Assembly (NCBI RefSeq): GCF_036345175.1
Contig: NZ_CP107780.1
Location: 558,001-622,000 of the forward strand
From: Streptomyces sp. NBC_00576
Lineage (GTDB): Bacteria > Actinomycetota > Actinomycetes > Streptomycetales > Streptomycetaceae
Reading direction: 5' to 3'
DNA: 64,000 nucleotides
A model generated the notes under the pieces. That model was not told where the DNA came from. It made no database searches and saw nothing but the letters and a program-made list of their open reading frames with translations. Positions 44,147 to 54,100 of the stretch are shown in pieces (positions within the stretch are counted from its first letter, which is position 1; each line of letters starts with the position of its first letter). Both the position numbers and the translations under genes were made by a program.

Positions 44147-44887
44147 ATGCGGGCAGACGTCCACCAAGTCGCCGATGGCATTTACCTCGTACACGGAAGC
44201 AACACCAACTGGGTGATCCTCACCGAGGGCGACGCCACCACGCTGATCGACACCGGGTACCCCGGCGACCGGCAGCTGGTGCTCGACTCGCTCGCACAGG
44301 TGGGGAGTTCGCCGGAGGCGGTGGCGGCGATACTCGTCACGCACGCGCACAACGACCACATCGGCTCGGCCGAGTACCTGCGCTCCACCTACGGCACGCC
44401 GGTGCTGACGCACGAGGCCGAAGTGCCGCACGCACGCCGGGACTTCCTGCACCAGGTGACCGTCGGGGACGTACTCAAGAACGGCTGGCGGCCCGGCGTA
44501 CTGCCGTGGGCCGTGCACGCCATCCGCTCCGGCGGCACCGCGCAGGTGCCGGTCACCGAGCCGCAGCCGTTCTCCGAGGCGCTCGACCTGCCGGGCGGGC
44601 CCGTCCCCGTCCACACCCCCGGGCACACCGACGGGCACTGCGCCTTCCACCTCCCGGACGCCGGGGTCGTGGTCTCCGGCGACGCCCTGGTCAGCGGGCA
44701 CCCGACCTCCCGGCTCAAGGGCCCGCAGCTGCTGCCCGACATGTTCCATCGCGAGCGCGCGCGTGCCGTGGCCTCCCTGGACCTGCTGGAAAAGCTCCCT
44801 GCCGACGTCCTGCTGCCCGGCCACGGGCCCGTGCACCACGGCAGCGTGCGGGAGGCGGCCCAGCAGGCGCGGCAACGGGCGCTGTGA
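44147..44887 (+). CDS. MBL-fold metallo-hydrolase
   Basis: This 246-residue metallo-beta-lactamase-fold hydrolase has the dinuclear metal motif THAHNDHIGSAEYL (HxHxDH), then HTPGHTDGHCAFHLPDAGVVVSGDAL (third His and bridging Asp) and a final LLPGHGPVH. NTNWVILTEGDATTLIDTGYPGD is the usual opening. This subgroup includes glyoxalase-II-like and lactonase-like enzymes; the substrate is open. The ATG follows gggaag. The next gene begins 54 bp downstream in the same direction. Confidence 0.87.
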   Translation: MRADVHQVADGIYLVHGSNTNWVILTEGDATTLIDTGYPGDRQLVLDSLAQVGSSPEAVAAILVTHAHNDHIGSAEYLRSTYGTPVLTHEAEVPHARRDFLHQVTVGDVLKNGWRPGVLPWAVHAIRSGGTAQVPVTEPQPFSEALDLPGGPVPVHTPGHTDGHCAFHLPDAGVVVSGDALVSGHPTSRLKGPQLLPDMFHRERARAVASLDLLEKLPADVLLPGHGPVHHGSVREAAQQARQRAL

Positions 44888-44941
44888 AGCGGCGCTCTAC
44901 AGTGAGGTGACGATCACCAGCGGAACGAGAACGGTCGAGCC

Positions 44942-46192
44942 ATGGCATTGCAGATCAGCGCCACCAACCCCGAGCACCCCGCACTCCTGCTCGAACTGCC
45001 GTGGCACCTCCCCCTGGAGGAGTGGCCCGACCACTACCTCGTGCCGCTGCCGCGCGGTATCTCCCGGCACGTCGTGCGCTACGCACGCGCCGGCGACGAG
45101 GTCATCGCCGTCAAGGAGCTGGCGGAACGCCCCGCCCTGCGCGAGTACGAGCTGCTGCGGGACCTGGACCGGCTCGGCATCCCTGCCGTCGACCCCCTCG
45201 CTGTGGTCACCGGGCGAGCCACCGACGAGGGCGGCGCCCTGGAACCGGTGCTGATCACCCGGCACCTCGGCGGCTCCATGCCGTACCGCTCGATGTTCGA
45301 GACGACGATGCGCCCGGCCACCATGCACCGTCTGATGGACGCGCTGGCCGTCCTGCTGGTCCGGCTCCATCTCGCCGGGTTCGCCTGGGGCGACTGTTCC
45401 CTGTCCAACACCCTCTTCCGGCGTGACGCGGGCGCGTACGCCGCGTACCTGGTCGACGCCGAGACGGGCGATCTGCACCCGCAGCTCAGCGACGGGCAGC
45501 GCGAGTACGACCTCGACCTCGCCCGCGTGAACATCAGCGGTGAGCTGCTGGACCTGGAGGCGTCCGGGGCGCTGCACCCCTCAGTGGACCCGATCGAGTT
45601 CGGTATGGAGATCTGCGCCCGCTACCAGCGCCTGTGGCAGGAGCTGACCCGCACCTCCGTCTACCCGGCGGGCAAGTACCACTACATCGAGCGCCGCATC
45701 CGACGCCTCAACGAGCTCGGTTTCGACGTGGCAGAGATGCAGATCGAGCACTCCTCGAACGGCGACACGGTGACCTTCGTACCGAAGGTCGTCGACGCCG
45801 GCCACCACCAGCGGCAGCTGCTGCGGCTGACCGGGCTCGACACCGAGGAGAACCAGGCGCGGCGGCTACTCAGCGACCTGGAGTCCTGGATGGCCACCCA
45901 GGACGACTACGAGCCGGGCGACCCCCTGGGCGCGAGCCCGGAGGTGCTGGCGCACCGGTGGGTGCGGGAGGTGTTCCGGCCGACCGTGCGGGAGGTGCCG
46001 CGCGAGCTGCGCGGGAACGTGGACCCGGCCGAGATCTACCACCAGCTCCTGGAGCACCGCTGGTACCTGTCCGAGCGGGCGCAGCACGACATCGGGCTGG
46101 ACGAGGCGGTCAAGGACTACATCGTGAACATCCTGCCCAAGGCCCGCCAGGCGCTGCCCCTGCCGACGGACGAGGCGGCGCCGCCCGTCTGA
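44942..46192 (+). CDS. DUF4032 domain protein with kinase-like fold
   Basis: This 416-residue actinobacterial protein is kinase-like: VIAVKELAERPALREYELLRDL resembles the ATP-anchoring Lys and helix C Glu, and FAWGDCSLSNTLF and AAYLVDAETGD resemble catalytic (GDxxxxN) and metal-binding (VDAET, cf. IDFE/DFG) loops of aminoglycoside-kinase-like folds. The C-terminal third holds the DUF4032 region (HYIERRIRRLNELGFDVAEMQI; later LEHRWYLSERA). Substrate and pathway are unknown. The start lacks a strong ribosome site; the stop is 1 bp from the convergent Usp stop. Confidence 0.82.
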   Translation: MALQISATNPEHPALLLELPWHLPLEEWPDHYLVPLPRGISRHVVRYARAGDEVIAVKELAERPALREYELLRDLDRLGIPAVDPLAVVTGRATDEGGALEPVLITRHLGGSMPYRSMFETTMRPATMHRLMDALAVLLVRLHLAGFAWGDCSLSNTLFRRDAGAYAAYLVDAETGDLHPQLSDGQREYDLDLARVNISGELLDLEASGALHPSVDPIEFGMEICARYQRLWQELTRTSVYPAGKYHYIERRIRRLNELGFDVAEMQIEHSSNGDTVTFVPKVVDAGHHQRQLLRLTGLDTEENQARRLLSDLESWMATQDDYEPGDPLGASPEVLAHRWVREVFRPTVREVPRELRGNVDPAEIYHQLLEHRWYLSERAQHDIGLDEAVKDYIVNILPKARQALPLPTDEAAPPV

Positions 46193-46193
46193 G

Positions 46194-47066
46194 TCACTCG
46201 TGCGGGACCACGGCCACCGGGCAGTGCGCGTGGTGCAGTACGCCGTGGGCGACCGAGCCGATCCGCGCGCCCACGGCCGAGCGGTGGGCGCGCCGCCCCA
46301 CGACCAGGAGCTGCGCCCGCGAGGCCACCGACAGCAGCACCTCCCCCGCGCTCCCCATCTCCAGGTGCTGAGTGACCGGCACCTCGGGGAAGCGCTCGCG
46401 CCACGGCTCCAGGGCGGCGGCGAGGGCGTTCCTCTCGTAGGGTTCCAGGCCGCCGGCCTCGTCGAGGAGCTTCATCGAGCCCGGGCTGTAGGCGAACACC
46501 GGCGGCAGGCTCCACGCCCGTACGGCGAGGACGCCGGCGCCGCGAGCCGCCGCGGCCTCGAACGCGAACCGCAGGGCCGGCGCGCTCTCTTCCGCGTCTC
46601 CCTGCTGGCCCACGACGACCTCACGCCCGGCGGCCTCGTCGGAGGCGCGGTCCTCCGCCCGTACGAGGACGACGGGCCGCTCGGACTCGGCGATCACGTG
46701 CTGCCCGACCGAGCCGAGCAGGAACCCTACGACGGCCCCGTGTCCACGGGAGCCGAGCACCAGCATCTCGGCCCGCGCGGCGGCCTCGGCGAGCGAGTCA
46801 GCAGCGCTGCCCTCGACCACGTCGACGGTCAGGTCCAGCTCCGGATGACGTTCGGCGACGCTCCGCGCGGCCTCGTCCACGCCCTCGCGCACCCACTGGT
46901 CGTGGGTCTCCCGGGTCGCGGCCCCGAACGCCTGGTCCGGGACCAGCTGCCAGGCGTGCACCACACGCAGCGCGAGGTTCCGGCGGACGGCCTCCCGGGC
47001 CGCCCAGGCCAGCGCGGCGTGACTTTCGGACGTTCCGTCCACCCCTGCCGTGATCGGGCGCGTCAT
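46194..47066 (-). CDS. Tandem universal stress protein
   Basis: This 290-residue protein has two Usp domains: 1-145 (PITAGVDGTSESHAALAWAAREA, then LVLGSRGHGAVVGFLLGSVGQHVIAESERPVVLVR) and 150-290 (LRFAFEAAAARGAGVLAVRAW, then LLVVGRRAHRSAVGARIGSVAHGVLHHAHCPVAVVP). The first domain keeps the ATP-binding G-2x-G-9x-G(S/T) pattern; the second is more altered. Such tandem Usps belong to stress or dormancy regulons in actinobacteria. The ATG follows ggagg. It is divergent from the small VOC gene. Confidence 0.92.
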   Translation of the reverse strand: MTRPITAGVDGTSESHAALAWAAREAVRRNLALRVVHAWQLVPDQAFGAATRETHDQWVREGVDEAARSVAERHPELDLTVDVVEGSAADSLAEAAARAEMLVLGSRGHGAVVGFLLGSVGQHVIAESERPVVLVRAEDRASDEAAGREVVVGQQGDAEESAPALRFAFEAAAARGAGVLAVRAWSLPPVFAYSPGSMKLLDEAGGLEPYERNALAAALEPWRERFPEVPVTQHLEMGSAGEVLLSVASRAQLLVVGRRAHRSAVGARIGSVAHGVLHHAHCPVAVVPHE

Positions 47067-47129
47067 ACGGCTGCCTCCGTGTCGTGATCATGGATGCGTT
47101 CCGGGCCCAGTCTTCACTACTCTGCAAAC

Positions 47130-47483
47130 ATGACCTTGGAATGGGAACAAGTGATCGTGGACGCGGCGGACCCGGCGGCGCTGGGACGCTGGTGGACCGA
47201 GGCGCTCGGCTGGGCGGTCGTCGACGACTCCCCCGAGGAGTACGAGATCCGACCGACCCCGGACCGTATGCCCGGCCTGCTCTTCGTCCGCGTCCCGGAA
47301 GCGAAGTCCGTCAAGAACCGGCTGCACCTCGACTTCCGGCCCGAGGACCACCAGGCCGAGGTCGACCGTCTGCTGGCCCTCGGGGCGCGCCACGCGGACA
47401 TCGGCCAGGGAGAGCAGTCCTGGACCACTCTGCTGGACCCGGAGGGCAACGAGTTCTGTGTGCTCGGCGCGCGGCGGAGCTGA
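47130..47483 (+). CDS. Single-domain VOC (glyoxalase_6-like) protein
   Basis: This 117-residue protein has the small Streptomyces VOC form: VIVDAADPAALGRWWTEALGW, a middle NRLHLDFRPED (metal-ligand-like His), and LLDPEGNEFCVLG at the end. The function is unknown. The ATG at 47130 begins the domain directly; an upstream ATG at 47094 would add 12 unrelated residues. It lies 101 bp before the three-gene signalling module. Confidence 0.82.
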   Translation: MTLEWEQVIVDAADPAALGRWWTEALGWAVVDDSPEEYEIRPTPDRMPGLLFVRVPEAKSVKNRLHLDFRPEDHQAEVDRLLALGARHADIGQGEQSWTTLLDPEGNEFCVLGARRS

Positions 47484-47583
47484 CCGAAGCACGGCGGGGC
47501 GATCGAACATACGATGGGGCAGAGACGGCGCGGCACCGGGCTGACGTCGCCCGGTGATCCAGACCGCTCGGGGTGGGAGACGT

Positions 47584-49260
47584 ATGGCACAGGCCGCGGA
47601 CGCAGCGCGGACCGTCATCATGACCGTGGACGACGACCCCGGGGTCTCCCGGGCCGTCGCCCGTGACCTGCGGCGGCGCTACGGCGAGTCGTACCGGATC
47701 GTGCGCGCGGAGTCCGGCGAGTCCGCGCTGGACGCGCTGCGGGAGCTGAAGCTGCGCGGCGATCTGGTCGCGGTGATCCTGGCCGACTACCGGATGCCCC
47801 AGATGAACGGCATCGAGTTCCTCGAACAGGCACTGGACGTCTATCCGGGCGCGCGGCGCGTGCTGCTCACCGCGTACGCGGACACGAACGCGGCGATCGA
47901 CGCGATCAACGTCGTCGACCTGGACCACTACCTCCTCAAGCCCTGGGATCCACCGGAGGAGAAGCTCTATCCGGTGCTCGACGATCTCCTGGAGGCATGG
48001 CGGTGCAGTGACTTCCGACCCGTGCCGAGCACCAAGGTGGTCGGTCACCGCTGGTCGGCCCGCTCGTCGGACGTACGGGAGTTCCTGGCCCGCAACCAGG
48101 TGCCGTACCGCTGGTACTCCACCGAGGAACCCGAGGGGCAGCGGCTGCTCGCGGCCTGCGGCCAGGACGGGCAGCGGCTGCCGGTGGTGATCACGGCGGA
48201 CGGTACGCATCTGGTCGAGCCGGAGGTGCCGGAACTGGCCGCGCAGGTGGGGCTGGCGACGACGCCCACGGCCGACTTCTACGACCTCGTCGTCATCGGC
48301 GGCGGGCCCGCCGGGCTGGGCGCGGCCGTGTACGGGGCCTCGGAGGGGCTGCGGACGGTACTGGTGGAGCGGTCGGCGACCGGCGGGCAGGCCGGGCAGA
48401 GTTCGCGGATCGAGAACTACCTGGGGTTCCCGGACGGGGTGTCCGGCGGCCAACTCACCGACCGGGCGCGGCGCCAGGCCACGAAGTTCGGCGCCGAGAT
48501 CCTTTCCGCGCGCGAGGTGACCGGCCTGGAGGTGAGCGGCTCGGCGCGGCTCGTGCGGTTCGCGGACGGGTCGGCGATCGCCGCGCACAGCGTGATCCTG
48601 GCGACCGGTGTGTCGTACCGGCAGCTGGAGGCGCCGGGCGCCACCGAGCTGTCGGGGTGCGGGGTGTTCTACGGGTCGGCGCTGACCGAGGCCGCCGGCT
48701 GCCAGGGCCACGACGTGTACATCGTCGGCGGCGCCAACTCGGCCGGTCAGGCGGCGATGTACCTGTCCAGGGGCGCCAAGTCGGTCACGCTGCTGGTGCG
48801 CGGGGCGGACCTCACCGCGTCGATGTCGCACTACCTGATCCAGCAGATCGCCGAGTCGCCGAACATCTCGGTGCGGGCCGGCACGGTCGTGGAGGCCGCG
48901 CACGGCGGCGACCACCTGGAGCAGCTGACGTTGCGCGACACGGCGAGCGGGCAGACCGAACTGGTCGACGCGCAGTGGCTGTTCGTGTTCATCGGCGCGG
49001 CCCCGCTGACCGACTGGCTGGACGGCACGGTGCTGCGCGACGAGCGCGGGTTCATCCTCGCCGGGCCCGATCTGACCGCCGACGGGCGGCCACCGGCAGA
49101 CTGGGAGCTGGACCGGCCGCCGTACCACCTGGAGACCAACATCCCCGGCGTGTTCGTCGCCGGGGACGCGCGCGCGGAGTCCGCCAAGCGGGTCGCGTCC
49201 GCCGTCGGAGAGGGAGCCATGGCCGTGATGCTCGTACACCGATATCTGGAGCAGTCGTGA
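47584..49260 (+). CDS. Response regulator fused to glutaredoxin-like and thioredoxin-reductase-like domains
   Basis: This 558-residue fusion protein has a receiver domain (1-130: acidic DDD 16-18, phospho-acceptor Asp68 in ILADYRMPQ, Lys119 in YLLKPWDP), a glutaredoxin/thioredoxin-like middle (about 148-225) and a thioredoxin-reductase-like flavoprotein (about 230-558: FAD motif VVIGGGPAGLGAAVY, GGQAGQSSRIENYLGFP, NADPH motif VGGANSAGQAA, final FVAGDARAESAKRVASAVGEG). The CxxC of the middle domain (here WSARSS) and that of the reductase (here CGVFYG) are both missing, so it cannot run dithiol exchange in the usual way. Phosphorylation probably controls a flavin activity or partner binding. 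The stop overlaps the histidine kinase start (GTGA). Confidence 0.9.
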   Translation: MAQAADAARTVIMTVDDDPGVSRAVARDLRRRYGESYRIVRAESGESALDALRELKLRGDLVAVILADYRMPQMNGIEFLEQALDVYPGARRVLLTAYADTNAAIDAINVVDLDHYLLKPWDPPEEKLYPVLDDLLEAWRCSDFRPVPSTKVVGHRWSARSSDVREFLARNQVPYRWYSTEEPEGQRLLAACGQDGQRLPVVITADGTHLVEPEVPELAAQVGLATTPTADFYDLVVIGGGPAGLGAAVYGASEGLRTVLVERSATGGQAGQSSRIENYLGFPDGVSGGQLTDRARRQATKFGAEILSAREVTGLEVSGSARLVRFADGSAIAAHSVILATGVSYRQLEAPGATELSGCGVFYGSALTEAAGCQGHDVYIVGGANSAGQAAMYLSRGAKSVTLLVRGADLTASMSHYLIQQIAESPNISVRAGTVVEAAHGGDHLEQLTLRDTASGQTELVDAQWLFVFIGAAPLTDWLDGTVLRDERGFILAGPDLTADGRPPADWELDRPPYHLETNIPGVFVAGDARAESAKRVASAVGEGAMAVMLVHRYLEQS

Positions 49261-50744
49261 GCGGCCGGTTGATGCCGTGCAGCCCCGCGGAGATCAGGGC
49301 CCTGTTCCTGTTCGAGAAGCTGACCGCCGAGCAGCTCGGCAGGCTGTGCAGCGAGGGCCGGGTCGAACTGTTCGACCCGGGGCCGGTGTACGCGGAGGGC
49401 GACCCTGCCACCTGCTTCTACGTGATGATCGAGGGCACGGTCGTCCTGTCGCGCCGGGTCGGCGCCGACGACGTCGAGGTGAACCGCACCTCCCAGTCCG
49501 GCGTGTACTCGGGAGCCATGCAGGCGTATCTCAGCGACGGGGAACCGCGGCGGTACCTGAACTCGATGCGGGTCACGGAACCGACGCGGTTCTTCGTGCT
49601 GTCCTCCGACTCGTTCGCGGCGTTCATGCAGGAGTATTTCCCGATGGCGGTCCATCTGCTGGAGGGGCTGTTCTACGGTTCGCAGACCACGCAGCGGGCA
49701 GTCGGGCAGCGTGAACGGCTCCTCGCGCTGGGCTCGTTGTCCGCCGGGCTGACGCATGAACTCAACAACCCGGCCGCCGCGGCCGTACGGGCCACGTCGT
49801 CGTTGCGCGACCGGGTGGCCCACATGCGGCAGAAGCTCGGGGTCATCGCCTCGGGCCCCTACCACCGCGATGCCCTGAAGTCCCTGGTCGACTTCCAGGA
49901 GCGTACGGCCGAGCGGGTCGCCAAGGCGCAGTCGCTGAGCCCGCTCGAAGCGTCCGACCGGGAGGACGAGCTCACCGACTGGCTCGACGACCACGGCATC
50001 CAGGGCGGCTGGCAGATCGCGCCGACCTTCGTGCAGGGCGGCCTCGACGTCGACTGGCTGGAGCAGGTCGCGGCGGCCGTCGACGAGGAGATCCTCCAGG
50101 CTGCCATCGGCTGGCTCAACTACACGGTCGAGACCGAGCTGTTGATGTCCGAGATCGAGGACTCCACCACCCGCATCTCGCACCTCGTCGACGCCGCCAA
50201 GCAGTACTCGCAGCTGGACCGCGCCCCCTACCAGGTCGCCGACGTGCACGAACTCCTCGACAGCACCCTGCTGATGCTGTCGGGGAAGATGGGTTCGCGC
50301 GTCAAGGTCGTGAAGGACTACGACCGTTCACTGCCGAGGATTCCGGCCTACCCCGCCGAGCTGAACCAGGTGTGGACCAACCTGATCGACAACGCGGTCT
50401 CCGCCATCAACAGTGCAGGCGGGGAAGGGACGTTGACCGTACGGACGGCACAGGTCCACGACCGGCTGCTGGTCGAGTTCCGCGACACGGGCCCGGGTGT
50501 GCCGGCGGAGATCCGCGGCCGGATATTCGACCCGTTCTTCACCACCAAACCGGTGGGCGAGGGGACGGGGCTGGGGCTCGACATCTCCTGGCGGATCGTC
50601 GTCAAAAAGCACCACGGTGACCTGAAGGTCGAGTCCGTACCCGGCGACACCCGCTTCCAGGTGCTGCTCCCCCTCACCGCCGTCGACCCCGATACCGACC
50701 CCGACCCGGCCGGGGTCTCCGTCCCGGCCCAGGAGCCGTCATGA
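49257..50744 (+). CDS. Cyclic-nucleotide-binding sensor histidine kinase
   Basis: This 495-residue soluble kinase has an N-terminal Crp-type ligand-binding barrel (about 15-135: LFDPGPVYAEGDPATCFYVMIEGTVVLSRR), a dimerisation helix with phospho-acceptor His167 (LGSLSAGLTHELNNPAAA), an unusual insert of about 150 residues, and an HK-type ATPase domain (N-box NLIDNAVSAI 375-384, G1 DTGPGVP 410-416, G2 GTGLGLD 436-442). There are no membrane segments, so it senses an internal signal. The GTG start overlaps the stop of the response-regulator fusion, its obvious phosphotransfer partner, and its own stop overlaps the zinc-finger gene. Confidence 0.92.
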   Translation: MSGRLMPCSPAEIRALFLFEKLTAEQLGRLCSEGRVELFDPGPVYAEGDPATCFYVMIEGTVVLSRRVGADDVEVNRTSQSGVYSGAMQAYLSDGEPRRYLNSMRVTEPTRFFVLSSDSFAAFMQEYFPMAVHLLEGLFYGSQTTQRAVGQRERLLALGSLSAGLTHELNNPAAAAVRATSSLRDRVAHMRQKLGVIASGPYHRDALKSLVDFQERTAERVAKAQSLSPLEASDREDELTDWLDDHGIQGGWQIAPTFVQGGLDVDWLEQVAAAVDEEILQAAIGWLNYTVETELLMSEIEDSTTRISHLVDAAKQYSQLDRAPYQVADVHELLDSTLLMLSGKMGSRVKVVKDYDRSLPRIPAYPAELNQVWTNLIDNAVSAINSAGGEGTLTVRTAQVHDRLLVEFRDTGPGVPAEIRGRIFDPFFTTKPVGEGTGLGLDISWRIVVKKHHGDLKVESVPGDTRFQVLLPLTAVDPDTDPDPAGVSVPAQEPS

Positions 50745-51091
50745 CCAAGGACACCGGAATCGACCCCAGCGTCCCGCCCAGCGGTGCCGGATGCGTCGAG
50801 TGCGACGCCGACGGCGGCTGGTGGTTCCATCTGCGGCGCTGCGCCCAGTGCGGCCACATCGGCTGCTGCGACGACTCGCCCGCCAAGCACGCCACCGGCC
50901 ACTTCCGGGACACCGGCCATCCGGTGATCCGCAGTTACGAGCCGGGCGAGGCCTGGTTCTGGAACTTCGAGACGTCCGAGCTGTACGAGTCCGGTCCGGT
51001 CCTGGCTCCCCCGGCCAGCCATCCGGCCGACCAGCCCACGCCGGGACCGGCGGGCCGGGTGCCGGCGAACTGGGCGGAGACGTTGCGCTGA
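50741..51091 (+). CDS. UBP-type zinc finger protein
   Basis: This 116-residue protein has one ubiquitin-protease-type (zf-UBP) finger: Cys and His ligands in GCVECDADGG, RRCAQCGHIGCCDDSPAKHATGHFRDTGHPV, then SYEPGEAWFWNF. In eukaryotes this fold binds the ubiquitin C-terminus; here it probably binds a protein tail or partner of the two upstream gene products. The Pro-rich C-terminal tail is disordered. The ATG overlaps the kinase TGA, making a three-gene coupled set. The bacterial role of the finger is not established. Confidence 0.88.
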   Translation: MTKDTGIDPSVPPSGAGCVECDADGGWWFHLRRCAQCGHIGCCDDSPAKHATGHFRDTGHPVIRSYEPGEAWFWNFETSELYESGPVLAPPASHPADQPTPGPAGRVPANWAETLR

Positions 51092-51137
51092 GCCCTGGCC
51101 GGCCAGGGCTGTCAGTGGTGCATGACAGGATTCATCT

Positions 51138-54100
51138 GTGCCGCAGAACCTGTTCAACACTCCACTCATCGGCCGTGACGACGAGCTGACCCGTCTCGCC
51201 GGTGTGCTGGATCGCGCCCGTGTCCGTGAGGCCCGTGCCGTGCTCATCGCCGGGGACGCCGGGGTGGGCAAGACACGGGTGCTGGCGGAGGCCGCCGGGC
51301 GGGCCTCGGACAACGGTATGACCGTGCTCACGGGGCACTGTGTCGATCTCGGTGACGTCGGCCTGCCGTATCTGCCGTTCACCGAGATCCTGGGGGTGCT
51401 GGCCGCCGACGAGCGGTTCGCCGGGGCCCTTGCCGCGCATCCCGTGGTCGGGCGGCTGCTCGGTGGCGGGGCGGCGGACGGGGCGCGGGACGCCGGTGGG
51501 CGGCTGCGGCTGTTCGAGGGGATGGCCGGGCTGCTGGCCGCTGTCACCGAGTTCGCTCCCCTGCTGCTCGTCCTGGAGGACCTGCACTGGGCCGACCAGT
51601 CCTCGCGGGATCTGCTGCGGTTCCTGCTCAGCCGGGGCGTGCTCCAGGGGTCGGCGGGCGGCGCGCCCGGCCACCGGCTCGCGGTGTTCGCGTCGTACCG
51701 CGCGGACGACCTCCATCGACGTCATCCGCTGCGCCCGCTGCTGGCGGAGCTGGTGCGGCTGCCCGCCGTGGAAAGGCTGGAGCTGCGGCCGATGGCCGAC
51801 CCCGAGGTGGCCCGGCTGGTGCGTGCCCTGGGCGAGGAGTCGCTGCCGGACACGACCGTGCGGCGGATCGTCGAGCGGGCCGAGGGCAACGCCTTCTATG
51901 CGGAGGAGTTGCTCGCCGCCACCGACACGGAGTCGGGCGGGGTACCCAGCGGGCTCGCCGACGTTCTCCTGATCCGCTTCGAGCAACTGTCCGACACCGC
52001 CCAGCAGGTGCTGCGTACCGCCGCCGTCGCCGGGCGGCGCGTCGAGCACGAGCTGCTGAGCGACGCCGTCCGACTGCCGGAGGACGAGCTGGAGTCGGCG
52101 CTGCGCGAGGCGGTCGGGCGGCAACTCCTCGTCCCCGGTGAGGGCGACACGTACTCCTTCCGGCACGCGCTCGCCCGCGAGGCCGTCTACGCCGACCTGC
52201 TGCCGGGCGAGCGGTCCCGGTTGCACGGGGCGTTCGCGCGGCTGCTGGCCGGACGGGGCCGCTTGGCCGAGAGTGCGGCGGAGCGCGCGCACCACTACCG
52301 GGAGAGCCACGACCTGGCCGAGGCGCTCAAGGCGTCGCTGGAGGCCGCCGATCACGCCGATCGCGTGGGCGCGCCCGCGGAGGAGCTGCGGCATCTGGAG
52401 GCCGCCCTCGACATGTGGTCGGCGGTGGAGGCGGGCGCCCGTCCCACGGGCGAGGGCCTGGACACGGTGACGCTGATGCTGCGGGCGTCGGCCGCGGCGG
52501 CGCGCGCCGGGGAGTCGCACCGCGCGGTGTCGCTGACCCGGGCGGCGCTCGCCGGAGTCGGCCGGGACACGGACGCCGAACTCGCGGCCCGCGTCCGCTA
52601 CACGCTCGCCGACAACCTGATGAGCATCGACCACCTGTCGGCGGCGTTCGCGTACAGCAGCGAGGCGCTCGCCCTGATCCCGGCCGAGCCGCCGTCGCGG
52701 ACGTGGGTGTGGGCGGCGGCCACCCATGTCATGGCGGCACGGCAGATGGGCGACAACGACACCGCGCTGCGGATCGCCCGGCAGGCCCTCTCTGTCGCCG
52801 AGGAGCTTCACGCCCTCGACGCGCAGGCCGACCTCATGATCTCCGTGGCCGGTCTCGAAGCAGGGGGCCGTCGCACGCCCAAGGCACGTGAGCGGTTCCT
52901 GGAAGCCCGGGAACTGGCCCGGCGGTCGGGCTGTACACCGGTGGAGATGCGCGCGCTGTTCAGTCTCGCGATCGGCTGCTTCGAGTCCGGTCTGCTGGAG
53001 GAAAGCCTGCCGTGGCTCTCCGAAGGCCTGGACCGCGCCCGGCGCGTCGGTCTCCTCTCCTCGCCCTACCCACTGGAGATGCGCTATCTGCACTCCTTGG
53101 TCCTGTACACGCTGGGCCGTTGGGACGAGTGCGCCCGCGCTGCCGCGACCGACACCGAGCTGCTCCCCACAGCCGCCGGTTACGTGGCGGGGCCTTCGCT
53201 GTACGTGGCGCTGGCCCGCGGTGACCTGGTCGCCGCCGACCGCGCCCGGGCCCTCCTCGACGGCCCGTTCGACTGGATGACCACGCTGGTCACGAGCATC
53301 GTGCTCACGGACGCCGCCGCCCTGGCAGGGGACCCCGAGGCGGCCGTGGAGCGCGTGCACAGCACGGTGAAGGCGCTCACCGACGACACCGGGGCACGTC
53401 CGGAGGTCGCGGTCCGGCTCGCCGCCCTCGCCCTGGCCGCCGTCGCCGACACAGCCACCCGCCTTCGCCGGTCCGGCGACGAGACGGGGACCCTGCGGTG
53501 GACGGACACGGCGGCCGAACTGCTGGAGCTGGCCCGGACCCGTGGCGCGATCGGCCGCGACGGCGCCCCGCAGGGCCCGGAGGGACACGCCTGGCTGGCC
53601 CGTGCGGAGGCGGAGTGGGCCCGGGCGACGGGCGGTCCGGATGCCGAGGCGTGGGAGCGGGCGGTGACGGCGTTCGACTTCGGCGAGGTCTACGAACAGG
53701 CGCGCTGCAGAAGGCGGTTCGCCGAGGCCCTGTTGGCGGACGGCCGCCGTGAGGAGGCGCTCGCACAGGCCCGCGCGGCCCGCGAGACGGCGGTACGTCT
53801 GGGCGCCACGCCCCTCCTCCAGGACGTGGACGCCCTGATCCGCCGCGGTCGGCTCACGGATCCCTCCCCGGACGATGATCCCGGGGCGGCGTCGACGCCC
53901 CTCACCGCTCGCGAGCAGGACGTCCTGCGGCTGCTCGCCCTCGGCCGCAGCAACCGTCAGATCGGCGAGGAACTGTTCATCAGCGGCAAGACGGCCAGCG
54001 TCCACGTCTCCAACATCCTGGCCAAGCTGGGCGCCGCGAGCCGCGGGGAGGCGGTGGCGGTCGCCTACCGGGAGGGGCTGATCCCGGCGGCCTCGAAGGC

